The notes beneath the pieces are model-generated. The model saw nothing but the letters and a program-made list of their open reading frames with translations. It was not told the origin of the DNA and did not search any database. DNA of 64,000 nt from Clostridiales bacterium SIT11 (GTDB lineage Bacteria; Bacillota; Clostridia; Tissierellales; Peptoniphilaceae), in NCBI GenBank assembly GCA_001299455.1, contig CYUK01000003.1, positions 868,001-932,000 on the forward strand. The letters run 5' to 3'. This document shows positions 16,019-24,174 of the stretch, in pieces. The position numbers and the translations under genes were made by a program. Each line of letters begins with the position of its first letter. Position 1 is the stretch's first letter.

Positions 16019-16244
16019 ATCCTCCTCTTTTTGCCTCAGGCTCGCCGCTAAAAATAGAAAGTCTTACTATTCCATGGCATTTCGGACTTTTCTTAGAAAT
16101 CTAATCCTAAATACCAGCCAAAAAATTTTTAAAAATTTTCTTTGAAATTTGTTTAAACTTCCTAAATTTGGGAATATAGACAATATAGAAAAAGAAACCT
16201 TCTTCTGTCGAGAAGGCTTGGTTAATCAAGGAGGAGTGATTTAA

Positions 16245-16505
16245 ATGACTGAAAACAAGAAAAAGGATGTTTTTAACATTAAGTATGAAACAACTCTTCA
16301 ACAACTTGTCCACACATTTCCTGAAGTGGTCACTATTTTAGATGACCTTTCCCCAGACAAGTCCTTTACCAAGAAAGATTTTATGGGAAATATGTCCACT
16401 ATTGAAGAATTTGCCAATGACAAAGAATTTGAAACAGATGACCTCATTAAACACCTGAGAAAAGAGTTGGCAGAAAAATATTCCTATCCAGCCAATGGTA
16501 AATAA
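16245..16505 (+). CDS. Small DUF1858-like protein without cysteines (paralog of 4696-4962)
   Basis: 86 residues, acidic and predicted cytoplasmic. The pattern TLQQLVHTFPEVVTILDDLSPDKSF... MGNMSTIEEFANDKEFETDDLIKHL matches the DUF1858/ScdA-N layout (L-x3-P-E-V, variable loop, T-I-E-E-x-A, then D-x-x-L-x-x-L helix) more closely than its paralog does. The cysteines of the family loop are absent. AAGGAGG is nine bases before the ATG. It is monocistronic with a strong terminator. In related proteins the cysteines bind iron or take part in redox chemistry, so these two copies presumably do something else. Function is unknown. Confidence 0.78.
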   Translation: MTENKKKDVFNIKYETTLQQLVHTFPEVVTILDDLSPDKSFTKKDFMGNMSTIEEFANDKEFETDDLIKHLRKELAEKYSYPANGK

Positions 16506-16528
16506 AGATTAAGCCTTATAAAGTATAT

Positions 16529-16571
16529 GCCCCCAAACCGGAGCCCTAAGTCCAGGTTTGGGGGCCTTTTT
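16529..16571 (+). terminator. Terminator after the second DUF1858-like gene
   Basis: GCCCCCAAACC pairs perfectly with GGTTTGGGGGC around a 15-base loop and is followed by CTTTTT. Confidence 0.85.
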
Positions 16572-16619
16572 ATGGAGTCCTCTCTTGGATTTTTTTGCCT
16601 AAGCTTTTAGGAAGTCCGG

Positions 16620-17162
16620 TCATTTCGGGTCCAGGCGCTTTCTTAGGTCCATTAAACTTTCCAGGGTTTCTTCTTCCAAGTGGTCCAGCCTGGCCTGGTC
16701 CTTTAAGTCCTTGGACCTCCGAACCAGGCCCTTTTTCGCATTTAAAACTTCCAGTTCTAGTTCTCTAGCAGAAATCCGGGTCCCGCCCCGGGACAGGATC
16801 ATCTGTTGTTCCATGGAATCACTAGTAGCCACCCGGACGGTCCTGTGGCGGCCAATGGCGTTTAATTCCTGCTCAATATAGTGGTCCGCCGTTTGGAAGG
16901 CCTTGGTAAAGACCACTCGAATTCCCTTGTAGAAAAATTCTTCCCCAGGATTTTTCTTGACCCGGTAGCCATCATAGACCAGGACCACAAACTGGCCGGA
17001 ATAATGGGCATAGTCTGCCAGTAAATCCATCAGTCTTAACCGGGCTCCTTCAAAGTCTTCCGTCAACATATCCTTAAAGCAGGACCAGGAATTGATAATA
17101 TTGTATCCATCTACAAAGAGATAGGCCTGGTCCTTCCGGTAGTAGGATTTAACTCTTCCCAT
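16620..17162 (-). CDS. YacP/Rae1-type NYN-domain ribonuclease
   Basis: About 180 residues. The NYN (PIN-like) fold begins with AYLFVDGYNIINSW, in which the Asp and Asn are metal ligands. Further acidic residues are in VLVYDGYRV and VRVATSDSMEQQMI, and the C-terminal part contains GTRISARELELEV. B. subtilis Rae1 (YacP) is a ribosome-associated endonuclease that cuts mRNA during translation. The start ATG 17162 lies within the end of rlmB (14-base overlap) and has no strong ribosome site, so translation is probably coupled. The order cysS-mrnC-thyX-rlmB-yacP resembles that of other Firmicutes. Confidence 0.87.
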   Translation of the reverse strand: MGRVKSYYRKDQAYLFVDGYNIINSWSCFKDMLTEDFEGARLRLMDLLADYAHYSGQFVVLVYDGYRVKKNPGEEFFYKGIRVVFTKAFQTADHYIEQELNAIGRHRTVRVATSDSMEQQMILSRGGTRISARELELEVLNAKKGLVRRSKDLKDQARLDHLEEETLESLMDLRKRLDPK

Positions 17163-17883
17163 GTCTTTGCCGGAGGATGTCAAAGCAGAGGATGCCTGTG
17201 GCAACAGACACATTTAAGGAATCCAAGTCTCCTTCCATGGGAATGGAAAGGACCTGGTCCAGGTGTTTTTTGCTGGGCTCTGTCAGTCCCTTGCCTTCAG
17301 ACCCCATAACCAGGGCCAGGGGTCCTGTCAAATCTTGCTTGTAGTAGGGCTCTCCTCCCATGTCGGCCCCATAGACCCAAATGTTGTCCTTTTTCAAGTC
17401 TTCTAAAGTCCGGTTAATATTGGTCACCTGAGCCACCTTAATATGGGCACAAGCTCCGGCAGAGGCCTTAAAGACCGTGGCCGTCACCTTGGCCGACCGG
17501 TGCTTGGGAATAAAAACTCCATGGACACCGGCGAGATAAGCCGTCCGTAAAATGGCCCCTAGGTTTTGAGGGTCTTCCACCCCATCTAGGACCAGGAGGA
17601 AGGGATCTTTGGAGGAAGATTTTGCATAATGGAGGATTTCATCATAGGAAGCATACTGGAAGGGCTTAATATAGGCCAGGACTCCCTGGTGGTTCTTCCT
17701 CTCTGTTTTTTCATCTAAGAAGTTTTTGTCCACCAGCTTGACGGGAATCTTCTTTCCCTTGACCAGGTCTTGAAAGCGGGCTACATTTCCCTTGTTATTT
17801 TTTTGGAGGTAGAGCCTGTCGACAACTCCTTCTTTTAAGGCTTCTTCCACAGGTTTACGGCCAAAAATAAAGTCTTCAGTCAT
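17149..17883 (-). CDS. rlmB: 23S rRNA 2'-O-ribose methyltransferase, TrmH/SpoU family (RlmB type)
   Basis: 244 residues. An N-terminal L30e-like substrate-binding domain ([16 protein letters not shown]) precedes the SPOUT methyltransferase domain. The three SpoU motifs are visible: [22 protein letters not shown] (about 105), [12 protein letters not shown] (about 195) and [18 protein letters not shown] (about 215). The expected reaction is S-adenosylmethionine-dependent methylation of the 2'-O of a guanosine in 23S rRNA. ATG 17883 is chosen because AAGGAGG lies five bases upstream. It overlaps the end of thyX by eight bases. The exact nucleotide is inferred from the family. Confidence 0.9.
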   Translation of the reverse strand: MTEDFIFGRKPVEEALKEGVVDRLYLQKNNKGNVARFQDLVKGKKIPVKLVDKNFLDEKTERKNHQGVLAYIKPFQYASYDEILHYAKSSSKDPFLLVLDGVEDPQNLGAILRTAYLAGVHGVFIPKHRSAKVTATVFKASAGACAHIKVAQVTNINRTLEDLKKDNIWVYGADMGGEPYYKQDLTGPLALVMGSEGKGLTEPSKKHLDQVLSIPMEGDLDSLNVSVATGILCFDILRQRHGKS

Positions 17884-18631
17884 CTTGTCCTCCTTGGAAA
17901 TAGGCCCGGACTTCCTTGATTTTTCCACAGGTCATCTTCCCTTCTGGACAGGGCCCCCTGAGGCAGCCTGGTCCTGCCTCTTGAAAGAGAAGGGGATAGA
18001 CTTTTTTCACTTCTTTTAACATTTCTATGGCCAGGTTCCGGATTTCCCACTGGGCCCTGAGGCAGGTCCTCATTTCAAAAAAGTGGAGGAGGGACCGGAG
18101 GTTCATAGTGACCATGACCTTGGTGGCGCAGGCATTGGGAAAGACATAGCGGGCATCTTCAATGGCCCTTTTTTCCAGGGCATTTTTTTCCTTGTCCGTC
18201 AAGTTCTTGTCCTTCATGCCTTCTTCCATTAGGGCCTGGACCAGGTCTTCATAGGCTTCCTGGTCTCTTTTAATGGCTTCAATAAAAACTTCCCTGGCCC
18301 GGGGATTTTTTTCTATGGCCGGCGGAATGACATAGTCAAAATCATCTAGGCGGACATAGCGCTGGGATTGCTGGGAATAGGAAGCCAGACGGTGGCGGAC
18401 CAGCTGGTGGGAGCAGGCCCTGGAAATTCCTTCTACATAAAAACTAAAGGAAATATGTTCCATGGGAGACATATGTCCCAGGGAGGTGAGCATGTGGACA
18501 AACCGGTCCACTTCTTCCGGACTCAAATTTTCGTTGATTTCCTTGAGGCCGGCTTCTGAATAGCAGAGCTTGGCTGCCTGGGCAATGAGCTTGTCCCCAT
18601 CTTTTGTATAATTTAATAATTCAACCTTCAT
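17876..18631 (-). CDS. thyX: FAD-dependent thymidylate synthase
   Basis: About 251 residues, the ThyX length. The signature [14 protein letters not shown] (about 78-91) fits the ThyX motif RHRxxSxxxxSxR. The C-terminal [19 protein letters not shown] region is also typical. The enzyme makes dTMP from dUMP using methylene-tetrahydrofolate and reduced FAD in the cytoplasm. The C-terminus has four extra cysteines ([13 protein letters not shown]). The ATG at 18631 overlaps the TGA of mrnC as ATGA. It belongs to a translation and nucleotide operon whose first visible gene is cysS. Confidence 0.93.
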   Translation of the reverse strand: MKVELLNYTKDGDKLIAQAAKLCYSEAGLKEINENLSPEEVDRFVHMLTSLGHMSPMEHISFSFYVEGISRACSHQLVRHRLASYSQQSQRYVRLDDFDYVIPPAIEKNPRAREVFIEAIKRDQEAYEDLVQALMEEGMKDKNLTDKEKNALEKRAIEDARYVFPNACATKVMVTMNLRSLLHFFEMRTCLRAQWEIRNLAIEMLKEVKKVYPLLFQEAGPGCLRGPCPEGKMTCGKIKEVRAYFQGGQDD

Positions 18632-19041
18632 TCCATCCACATCCTTTGAAATAAGTCCAGGAGTCTTTCCTTTTCTCCCTTTAAATAGAGGTAGCCCATA
18701 AGGGCTTCAAAGCCTGTCGCCAGGCGGTAGTCTTGGACATCTGCATTCTTGGCCCGGGTTTTTGGGTGGGCATTCCGGCCCCGGCGGAGAATATCTTCTT
18801 CCTCCGGCCGTAAAAAGTCCTTGATTTCCTTGGCTTTTTTTGCCTGGGCCTGGGCCTTGACCATAGAAGAGGACTTTCGATGGAGTTTACCAATCTTCGT
18901 TTCCTTATCTAAAATATAGGTCCGGACCAGGAGCTCATAGACAGCATCCCCGATAAAGGCCAAGGTCAGGACAGGAACTCTTTCCGCCTCTCCCAATTGG
19001 GGATTCGTAAGATCCAAAAGTGACTTTAAATTCTCTTCCAT
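18628..19041 (-). CDS. mrnC: Mini-ribonuclease 3
   Basis: 137 residues. It has an RNase III catalytic domain with no double-stranded-RNA-binding domain. The signature is [18 protein letters not shown] near residue 23, and the second acidic cluster is [13 protein letters not shown] near 108. MrnC matures 23S rRNA ends in Firmicutes. AGGGAAGGA precedes the ATG. The start overlaps the end of cysS by 16 bases and the stop overlaps thyX, so the genes are translationally linked. The order cysS-mrnC is conserved in many Firmicutes, which supports the call. Confidence 0.93.
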   Translation of the reverse strand: MEENLKSLLDLTNPQLGEAERVPVLTLAFIGDAVYELLVRTYILDKETKIGKLHRKSSSMVKAQAQAKKAKEIKDFLRPEEEDILRRGRNAHPKTRAKNADVQDYRLATGFEALMGYLYLKGEKERLLDLFQRMWME

Positions 19042-20420
19042 TGGGTTCCTTCCCTGGAATCCTTAATGGCAATTCCCTTTTCCTTTAAGAGGTCCCGAAG
19101 TTCATCGGCCCGGGCAAAGTCCTTGTTTTTCCTAGCTTCTTCCCTTTCCTTAATGAGGCCTAGGATTTCTTCATCCAAGGAATCCTCTCCTTCTTCTCTC
19201 TTGTGGAGGAGGCCTAAAACTTGGGACAAGTCTTCATAGACCTTGCTGGCCTTTTCCAGGCTGTCTTTTTTAACTCCATCATTAATCCCTTGGTTAATCA
19301 GTTTCGAAAGATCAAAAACTTGACCCAGACTTCCGGCTGTATTCATGTCGTCTTCCATGTTTTCTATAAAGGCCGCCTTTAAACCTTCCACTTGGTCATC
19401 AAAGACTTGGTCTCTTCCAGGCTCTGCCTTTTCCAGGGCCTCTTGGAGACGAGTCTTGGTATTGTAGAGTCTTTCCAGGGCATGCTTGTTTTGGTCCATG
19501 ACTTCCTTGGAAAAGTTAATGGGACTTCTGTAGTGGCTGGAAAGCAGGAAGAGACGGAGGACTTCCAGGTCGTATTCCTTGGAAATGTCCCGGACAGTAA
19601 AGAAATTTCCCTTGGACTTACTCATTTTTTCGTGGTCCACAGTAATCATTCCATTGTGGAGCCAAAAGCGGGCAAAGTCTTGGCCATTGTGGGCTTCTGA
19701 CTGGGCAATTTCATTTTCATGGTGGGGAAATTCCAGGTCTTCTCCTCCAGTGTGGATATCAATGGTCTTGCCGAGAATGGTCTTGGCCATGACAGAGCAT
19801 TCAATATGCCAGCCTGGCCGGCCTTCAGACCAGGGAGAGGGCCAAGCAGGTTCCCCTTCCTTTTTCTTTTTCCATAGGGCAAAGTCTCCTGGATTTTTCT
19901 TTTGGTCATTGACCCCAATCCGGGCTCCACTTTGGAGTTCATCCAGTTTTTTCCCAGATAATTTTCCATAGTCCTTGGCCTTGGTAATATCAAAATAAAC
20001 ATCCCCATTTAATTCATAGGCATAGTCCTTGTCCACCAGGTCCTTGACAAAGCTGATAATTTCATCCATGTATTCTGTGGCCCGGGGGTTGATGGTTTTG
20101 TAGTCATAGAGTTTCAGGCCCTGGGCATCTTTTTTAAACTCTCCAATAAAGCGGTCTGCAATATCCGCCACAGTGACCCCTTCTTCATTGGCCCTCTTAA
20201 TCATCTTGTCGTCTACATCAGTAAAGTTTACGACAAAGTCTACATCATAGCCCTTGTAGATAAAGTAGCGGCGAAGGGTATCAAAAACCACCATGGGCCG
20301 GGCATTGCCCACGTGGATGTAGTTGTAAACTGTGGGCCCACAATTGTACATCCGAACATGGTTTTTTTCCATGGGTTCAAATTCTTCCTTTGTTCTTGTT
20401 AATGTATTATATAGTTTCAT
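19026..20420 (-). CDS. cysS: Cysteinyl-tRNA synthetase
   Basis: 464 residues, the usual CysRS length. The class I HIGH motif is present as YIHVGNARP (about 34) and the KMSKS motif as EKMSKSKGNF (about 265). Zinc ligands are Cys in YNCGPTVYN, Cys in WHIECSVMA, and the His/Glu of FPHHENEIAQSE. It charges tRNA-Cys in the cytoplasm. ATG 20420 is preceded by GAAAGG; a TTG nine bases earlier is in frame. It heads the cysS-mrnC-thyX-rlmB-yacP cluster. Confidence 0.96.
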   Translation of the reverse strand: MKLYNTLTRTKEEFEPMEKNHVRMYNCGPTVYNYIHVGNARPMVVFDTLRRYFIYKGYDVDFVVNFTDVDDKMIKRANEEGVTVADIADRFIGEFKKDAQGLKLYDYKTINPRATEYMDEIISFVKDLVDKDYAYELNGDVYFDITKAKDYGKLSGKKLDELQSGARIGVNDQKKNPGDFALWKKKKEGEPAWPSPWSEGRPGWHIECSVMAKTILGKTIDIHTGGEDLEFPHHENEIAQSEAHNGQDFARFWLHNGMITVDHEKMSKSKGNFFTVRDISKEYDLEVLRLFLLSSHYRSPINFSKEVMDQNKHALERLYNTKTRLQEALEKAEPGRDQVFDDQVEGLKAAFIENMEDDMNTAGSLGQVFDLSKLINQGINDGVKKDSLEKASKVYEDLSQVLGLLHKREEGEDSLDEEILGLIKEREEARKNKDFARADELRDLLKEKGIAIKDSREGTQWKRI

Positions 20421-20463
20421 CCGACACAACCTTTCACGTCTATGACGTCCATTCCTATTTTAG

Positions 20464-20494
20464 AGTATAACATCCTAGAATCAATTATAGACAA
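20464..20494 (-). promoter_or_regulatory. Probable promoter of the cysS cluster
   Basis: TTGTCT and TATACT on the minus strand with a 19-base spacer. The leader also contains a GACGTC-centred inverted repeat just before the start. Confidence 0.5.
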
Positions 20495-20522
20495 AAAAAG
20501 AGCAAGCTTCAAGAACTTGCCC
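20493..20522 (-). terminator. Terminator of the small acetyltransferase gene
   Basis: GGCAAG and CTTGC(T) pair around a 9-base loop, followed by seven T on the minus strand. Confidence 0.65.
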
Positions 20523-20539
20523 TTCTTTTCATCTTTTTC

Positions 20540-20815
20540 TTAAGCCTTATAAACATCCTTATAGTCTTCTGTCTTTTCCAACTTGCTCTTGGCATAGGAG
20601 CAAGTGGCCTGTAATTTAAAGCCTTCTTCCCTGGCCCTTTGGACTAGCTTGTCTACAAGCTGGCCGGCAATTCCTTGGCCTTCTAGGGACTTGTCTACCC
20701 CAGTATGGGTAACATTTTTTACTCCAGGGGCGACTTCTGTATATTGAATAATGGCTTGGTGGTTGGATTCTGATTCTCCACAATAGATGCTATTTTTTCC
20801 GTATTTAAAATCCAT
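20540..20815 (-). CDS. Small GNAT-like N-acetyltransferase (YjdJ type)
   Basis: 91 residues, about half a normal GNAT domain. The pattern VKNVTHTGVDKSLEGQGIAGQLVDKLVQRAREEG, followed by LQATCSYAKSKL, is that of the short Gcn5-related YjdJ family. The QGIAGQL stretch forms the acetyl-CoA pyrophosphate loop. AAGGAGG lies six bases before ATG 20815. It is monocistronic with its own terminator. Substrate is unknown; some relatives acetylate small metabolites or toxins. Confidence 0.8.
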   Translation of the reverse strand: MDFKYGKNSIYCGESESNHQAIIQYTEVAPGVKNVTHTGVDKSLEGQGIAGQLVDKLVQRAREEGFKLQATCSYAKSKLEKTEDYKDVYKA

Positions 20816-20887
20816 AGTTTCCTCCTTGTAGGTCATAACTTTTTCTTACTCTAGTTTTTATTTACCCACTTTTCGGAGGTCTCAAAC

Positions 20888-22528
20888 TTAATCAAAGAGA
20901 GATAGAACTTTTGGCAGAAGTTGTTTTTTTCGGGAGAGAAGTTTTGGCATGAGGAAAAATCCATCCTTCCAGGTTTCGTCTATATGCCTTTGCATGTCCT
21001 CCTTGAGTTTTCCCACACAGAGGAGGAGGGATTCTTCCTGTAAAATATCTGTCACCATGAGGATAAAGAGGTCTTCTTGGCTGATTTTCAAGAGGTCCTC
21101 CATGGCCTTTTGAAAATTCCTTTCCAGGTCCTTGGCTGTGGATAAATCCATGGTAAAGACTTGGCCTATCCGGCACCGCTTGTCCTTTATTTCATAGGTC
21201 TTGACATCTCCCTGGACTAGGCTCTTAATATCTTCCTTGTGAAACTTGGTCCCCTCCCGAAACATTTCCATGGCATAGGTATGGGGGTCTAGTCCGGCAA
21301 TTTTCCCTAGCCTTTTTACCATCCGCCGGTCTTCCTCTGTAGAAGTGGGGGACCGAAATTCCAGGGTGTCAGAGAGAATGGCACTTAAGAGGAGACCGGC
21401 CATTTCCTTGGAAGGCTCAATTTCCTCTTCAAAAAACATCTTGGCCACAATGGTCGCCGTGGCTCCTAAGGGCTCATTGCGAAAGAAAATGGGCTCGTTA
21501 AAAATTGGAGCAGCCACCCGGTGGTGGTCGATGACTTCTAAAATATCCGCATAGTCAATGTCATCAATGGACTGGTTGGCTTCATTGTGGTCCACCATAA
21601 TCAGGCCAGGTTTTTGGGCCTGGAGGAGGTGGTATCTGGAAATGGATCCGACCACCTTGTCATCCCCATCTAGAACAGGATAGGACCTAAAGCGGGTTTC
21701 CATAAATTCCTTCCGCAGCTCATCCAAGTCTTGGTCCAGGTGGAAAACTCGGAGGTCCGACCGAGTCATCCGGTAGGCAATGGGAACGGCCTGAGGAAGG
21801 AGGCGGGCCGTCATAAAGGTGGAAAGAGAGGTCCTTAGAACCATAATATTTTTTTCTTCTGCTTTTTTAACCACGTCCGGATCCATTTGGGCATTCCGGG
21901 TTAAAATTAGCATGGACACTTCCCGGTCAATACATTCCAGCTGGTCTTCCCGGCGGTTGCCTACAATGACCACATCATTTTTTTGGATGGCATTGGTGGT
22001 TTTTTTCGGAGCATTGGCAAAAACCCGCATGGCTCCTCGCTTGTGGACCCGGACTTCCTTGCCGGCCACCACTTCTCCCCGGAGGACCTTGAGGATATTT
22101 TCTATGGGCGTCTTGGCATCATAAAGAATTTCATCGGCCCAAACATCGCTATAGGACCGCCAAAGGTCTTGGAGGCTCACCAGGCCAAAAAGCTTGCCTT
22201 CTTCTGTGACAAAAAGCGTGTGCCTTTTTTCTTCTTGGAGAAGGTCCACAGCTTCAAAGAGGGATAAATTTTCCCGAACACAGAGGGGCTCGTCCATGGC
22301 CAGGTCCTTGACCCTGGGCTTAATGGACTCCATGAGGACAGGTTCCTCAAAACCGAACCTTTCCAGGACATAAGTGGTTTCCCGGTTTAAATTTCCCAGG
22401 CGGAGGGGAACAAAGTTTTCCTTACTCACCTGGTTTTTTAAATTTGCATAGGCAATGGCACTGACAATGGAGTCGGTGTCCGGATTTTTATGTCCACTAA
22501 TGTAAATTACTTGTTCATTCTTTTTCAT
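20888..22528 (-). CDS. ppaC: CBS-domain manganese-dependent inorganic pyrophosphatase
   Basis: 546 residues, longer than plain family II pyrophosphatase (about 310) because of a regulatory insert. The N-terminal DHH part has ISGHKNPDTDSI (metal-binding His/Asp), and later MVDHNE and EVIDHHRV. Two CBS halves flank a DRTGG domain (about residues 65-300, including HTLFVTEEGKLFGLVSLQDLW and RFRSYPVLDGDDKVVGSISRYHL). DHHA2 is at the C-terminus. It hydrolyses PPi in the cytoplasm; in characterised relatives the CBS domains bind AMP or ADP and the DRTGG domain binds diadenosine polyphosphates. It lies 17 bases after pyrG, in the glnN-pyrG-ppaC operon. Confidence 0.94.
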   Translation of the reverse strand: MKKNEQVIYISGHKNPDTDSIVSAIAYANLKNQVSKENFVPLRLGNLNRETTYVLERFGFEEPVLMESIKPRVKDLAMDEPLCVRENLSLFEAVDLLQEEKRHTLFVTEEGKLFGLVSLQDLWRSYSDVWADEILYDAKTPIENILKVLRGEVVAGKEVRVHKRGAMRVFANAPKKTTNAIQKNDVVIVGNRREDQLECIDREVSMLILTRNAQMDPDVVKKAEEKNIMVLRTSLSTFMTARLLPQAVPIAYRMTRSDLRVFHLDQDLDELRKEFMETRFRSYPVLDGDDKVVGSISRYHLLQAQKPGLIMVDHNEANQSIDDIDYADILEVIDHHRVAAPIFNEPIFFRNEPLGATATIVAKMFFEEEIEPSKEMAGLLLSAILSDTLEFRSPTSTEEDRRMVKRLGKIAGLDPHTYAMEMFREGTKFHKEDIKSLVQGDVKTYEIKDKRCRIGQVFTMDLSTAKDLERNFQKAMEDLLKISQEDLFILMVTDILQEESLLLCVGKLKEDMQRHIDETWKDGFFLMPKLLSRKKQLLPKVLSLFD

Positions 22529-22545
22529 AGTTTCATCTACTTCCC

Positions 22546-24165
22546 TTAGGATTCTTGTTTCCTGTCTCCTCTCTTTTCCAGGGAGGCTTGGATAAATCCG
22601 TTAAAGAGGGGATGGATGTGGTTGGGTCTGGACTTAAATTCCGGATGGAACTGGCAGGCCAGGAAGAAGGGATGGTCCTTTAATTCCACAACTTCCACTA
22701 GGTCTAGGTCCTCATGAATGCCGGAAAAAATTAAGCCCCCTTGCCTTAATTGTCCCCGGAAGTCATTGTTGAGTTCATAACGGTGGCGGTGGCGTTCTTC
22801 CACACTTTCCACACCATAGAGTTTTTTGGCCAGGCTCCCTTCTTCCAGGTGGCAGGTGTAGTTTCCTAGGCGGAGGGTCCCTCCGACATTTTCCACGCCA
22901 ACTTGGGATTCCATTAAATCAATGACAGGATAAGGAGTGGCCGGGTCTTGCTCTGTAGAAGATGCTTCCTTTAAATTACAGAGATTCCTGGCAATGTCAA
23001 TGACGGCAATTTGCATGCCCAGGCAAATCCCAAAATAAGGAATTTTATTTTCCCTGGCATACTTGGACGTCATAATCATGCCTTCAATCCCTCGGTTGCC
23101 AAAACCTCCTGGCAGGATAATTCCATCCAGGCCTTTTAAGTGGTGGTCCGGACCATCTTTTTCAATATCTTCTGAATCAATCCAGTGAATCTTGAGCTTG
23201 GCGCCATTTTCATAGCCAGCATCCATCAAGGCTTGGGCTACAGAAAGATAGGCATCGTGGAGTTGGACATACTTGCCCACTAGGCCAATCTCCAGGGGCT
23301 TGTCTGCCTTTTTAAATCGTTCTACCATGTCCCGCCACTCGTGGTGGCTGCTGACCTTGGGTTTTAGGTTTAAAAGATCTAAAAGATACTTGTCCATGGC
23401 CTGTTCATGGAAGACCAGGGGCACTTCATAAATTAAGTCCACATGTTTCGACTGGATGACCGCTTCTGGAGGTACATCACAGAAGAGGGAAATCTTCTTA
23501 CGGAGACTTTCGTTGACATCTCCTTCAGACCGGGTCACTAGGATATCCGGCTTGATTCCCTGACTCATTAATTGCTTAAAGGAGTGTTGGGTGGGCTTGG
23601 TTTTTAATTCATCGGACCCTGGAATCCGAGGAACCAGGACAGTATGGATAAAGACCACATCCCCCTTTTTATGTTCTGAGTGAATTTGCCGGATGGCTTC
23701 AATAAAGGGAAGGGATTCAATATCTCCCACTGTCCCCCCAATTTCTGTAATGATAATATCGGCTCCAGATTCCTTGGCAGCCTTGGTAATATCATGTTTA
23801 ATTTCATCGGTAACATGGGGGATGACTTGGACCGTTTGGCCGTCATAGTCTCCCCGGCGTTCCTTTCGGATTACCCGGGAGTAAATCTTCCCTGTAGTGA
23901 CGCTGGCTCTTTTGGTCAGTTCTTCATCAATAAAGCGTTCATAATGGCCTAGGTCTAAGTCTGTTTCTGCCCCGTCCTTGGTGACAAAAACTTCCCCGTG
24001 TTGGTAGGGGCTCATGGTCCCTGGGTCCACATTTAAATAGGGGTCAAATTTTTGCATAAAGACTGAAAACCCTAAGTTCTTCAAGAGCCGGCCAATACTA
24101 GCCGCAGAAATCCCCTTGCCAATGCCGGATACAACGCCTCCTGTTACAAAAATGTACTTGGACAT
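22546..24165 (-). CDS. pyrG: CTP synthase
   Basis: 539 residues, the standard length. The N-terminal synthetase domain begins KYIFVTGGVVSGIGKGI (P-loop), then MQKFDPYLNVDPGTMSPYQHGEVFV and ITEIGGTVGDIESLPF. The C-terminal class I glutamine amidotransferase has PYFGICLGMQIAVI with the nucleophile Cys, and FFLACQFHPEFKSRP with His/Glu. It aminates UTP to CTP with glutamine. It sits 9 bases after glnN, which supplies glutamine, and 17 before the pyrophosphatase. Confidence 0.97.
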   Translation of the reverse strand: MSKYIFVTGGVVSGIGKGISAASIGRLLKNLGFSVFMQKFDPYLNVDPGTMSPYQHGEVFVTKDGAETDLDLGHYERFIDEELTKRASVTTGKIYSRVIRKERRGDYDGQTVQVIPHVTDEIKHDITKAAKESGADIIITEIGGTVGDIESLPFIEAIRQIHSEHKKGDVVFIHTVLVPRIPGSDELKTKPTQHSFKQLMSQGIKPDILVTRSEGDVNESLRKKISLFCDVPPEAVIQSKHVDLIYEVPLVFHEQAMDKYLLDLLNLKPKVSSHHEWRDMVERFKKADKPLEIGLVGKYVQLHDAYLSVAQALMDAGYENGAKLKIHWIDSEDIEKDGPDHHLKGLDGIILPGGFGNRGIEGMIMTSKYARENKIPYFGICLGMQIAVIDIARNLCNLKEASSTEQDPATPYPVIDLMESQVGVENVGGTLRLGNYTCHLEEGSLAKKLYGVESVEERHRHRYELNNDFRGQLRQGGLIFSGIHEDLDLVEVVELKDHPFFLACQFHPEFKSRPNHIHPLFNGFIQASLEKRGDRKQES

Positions 24166-24174
24166 ATGCCCTCC

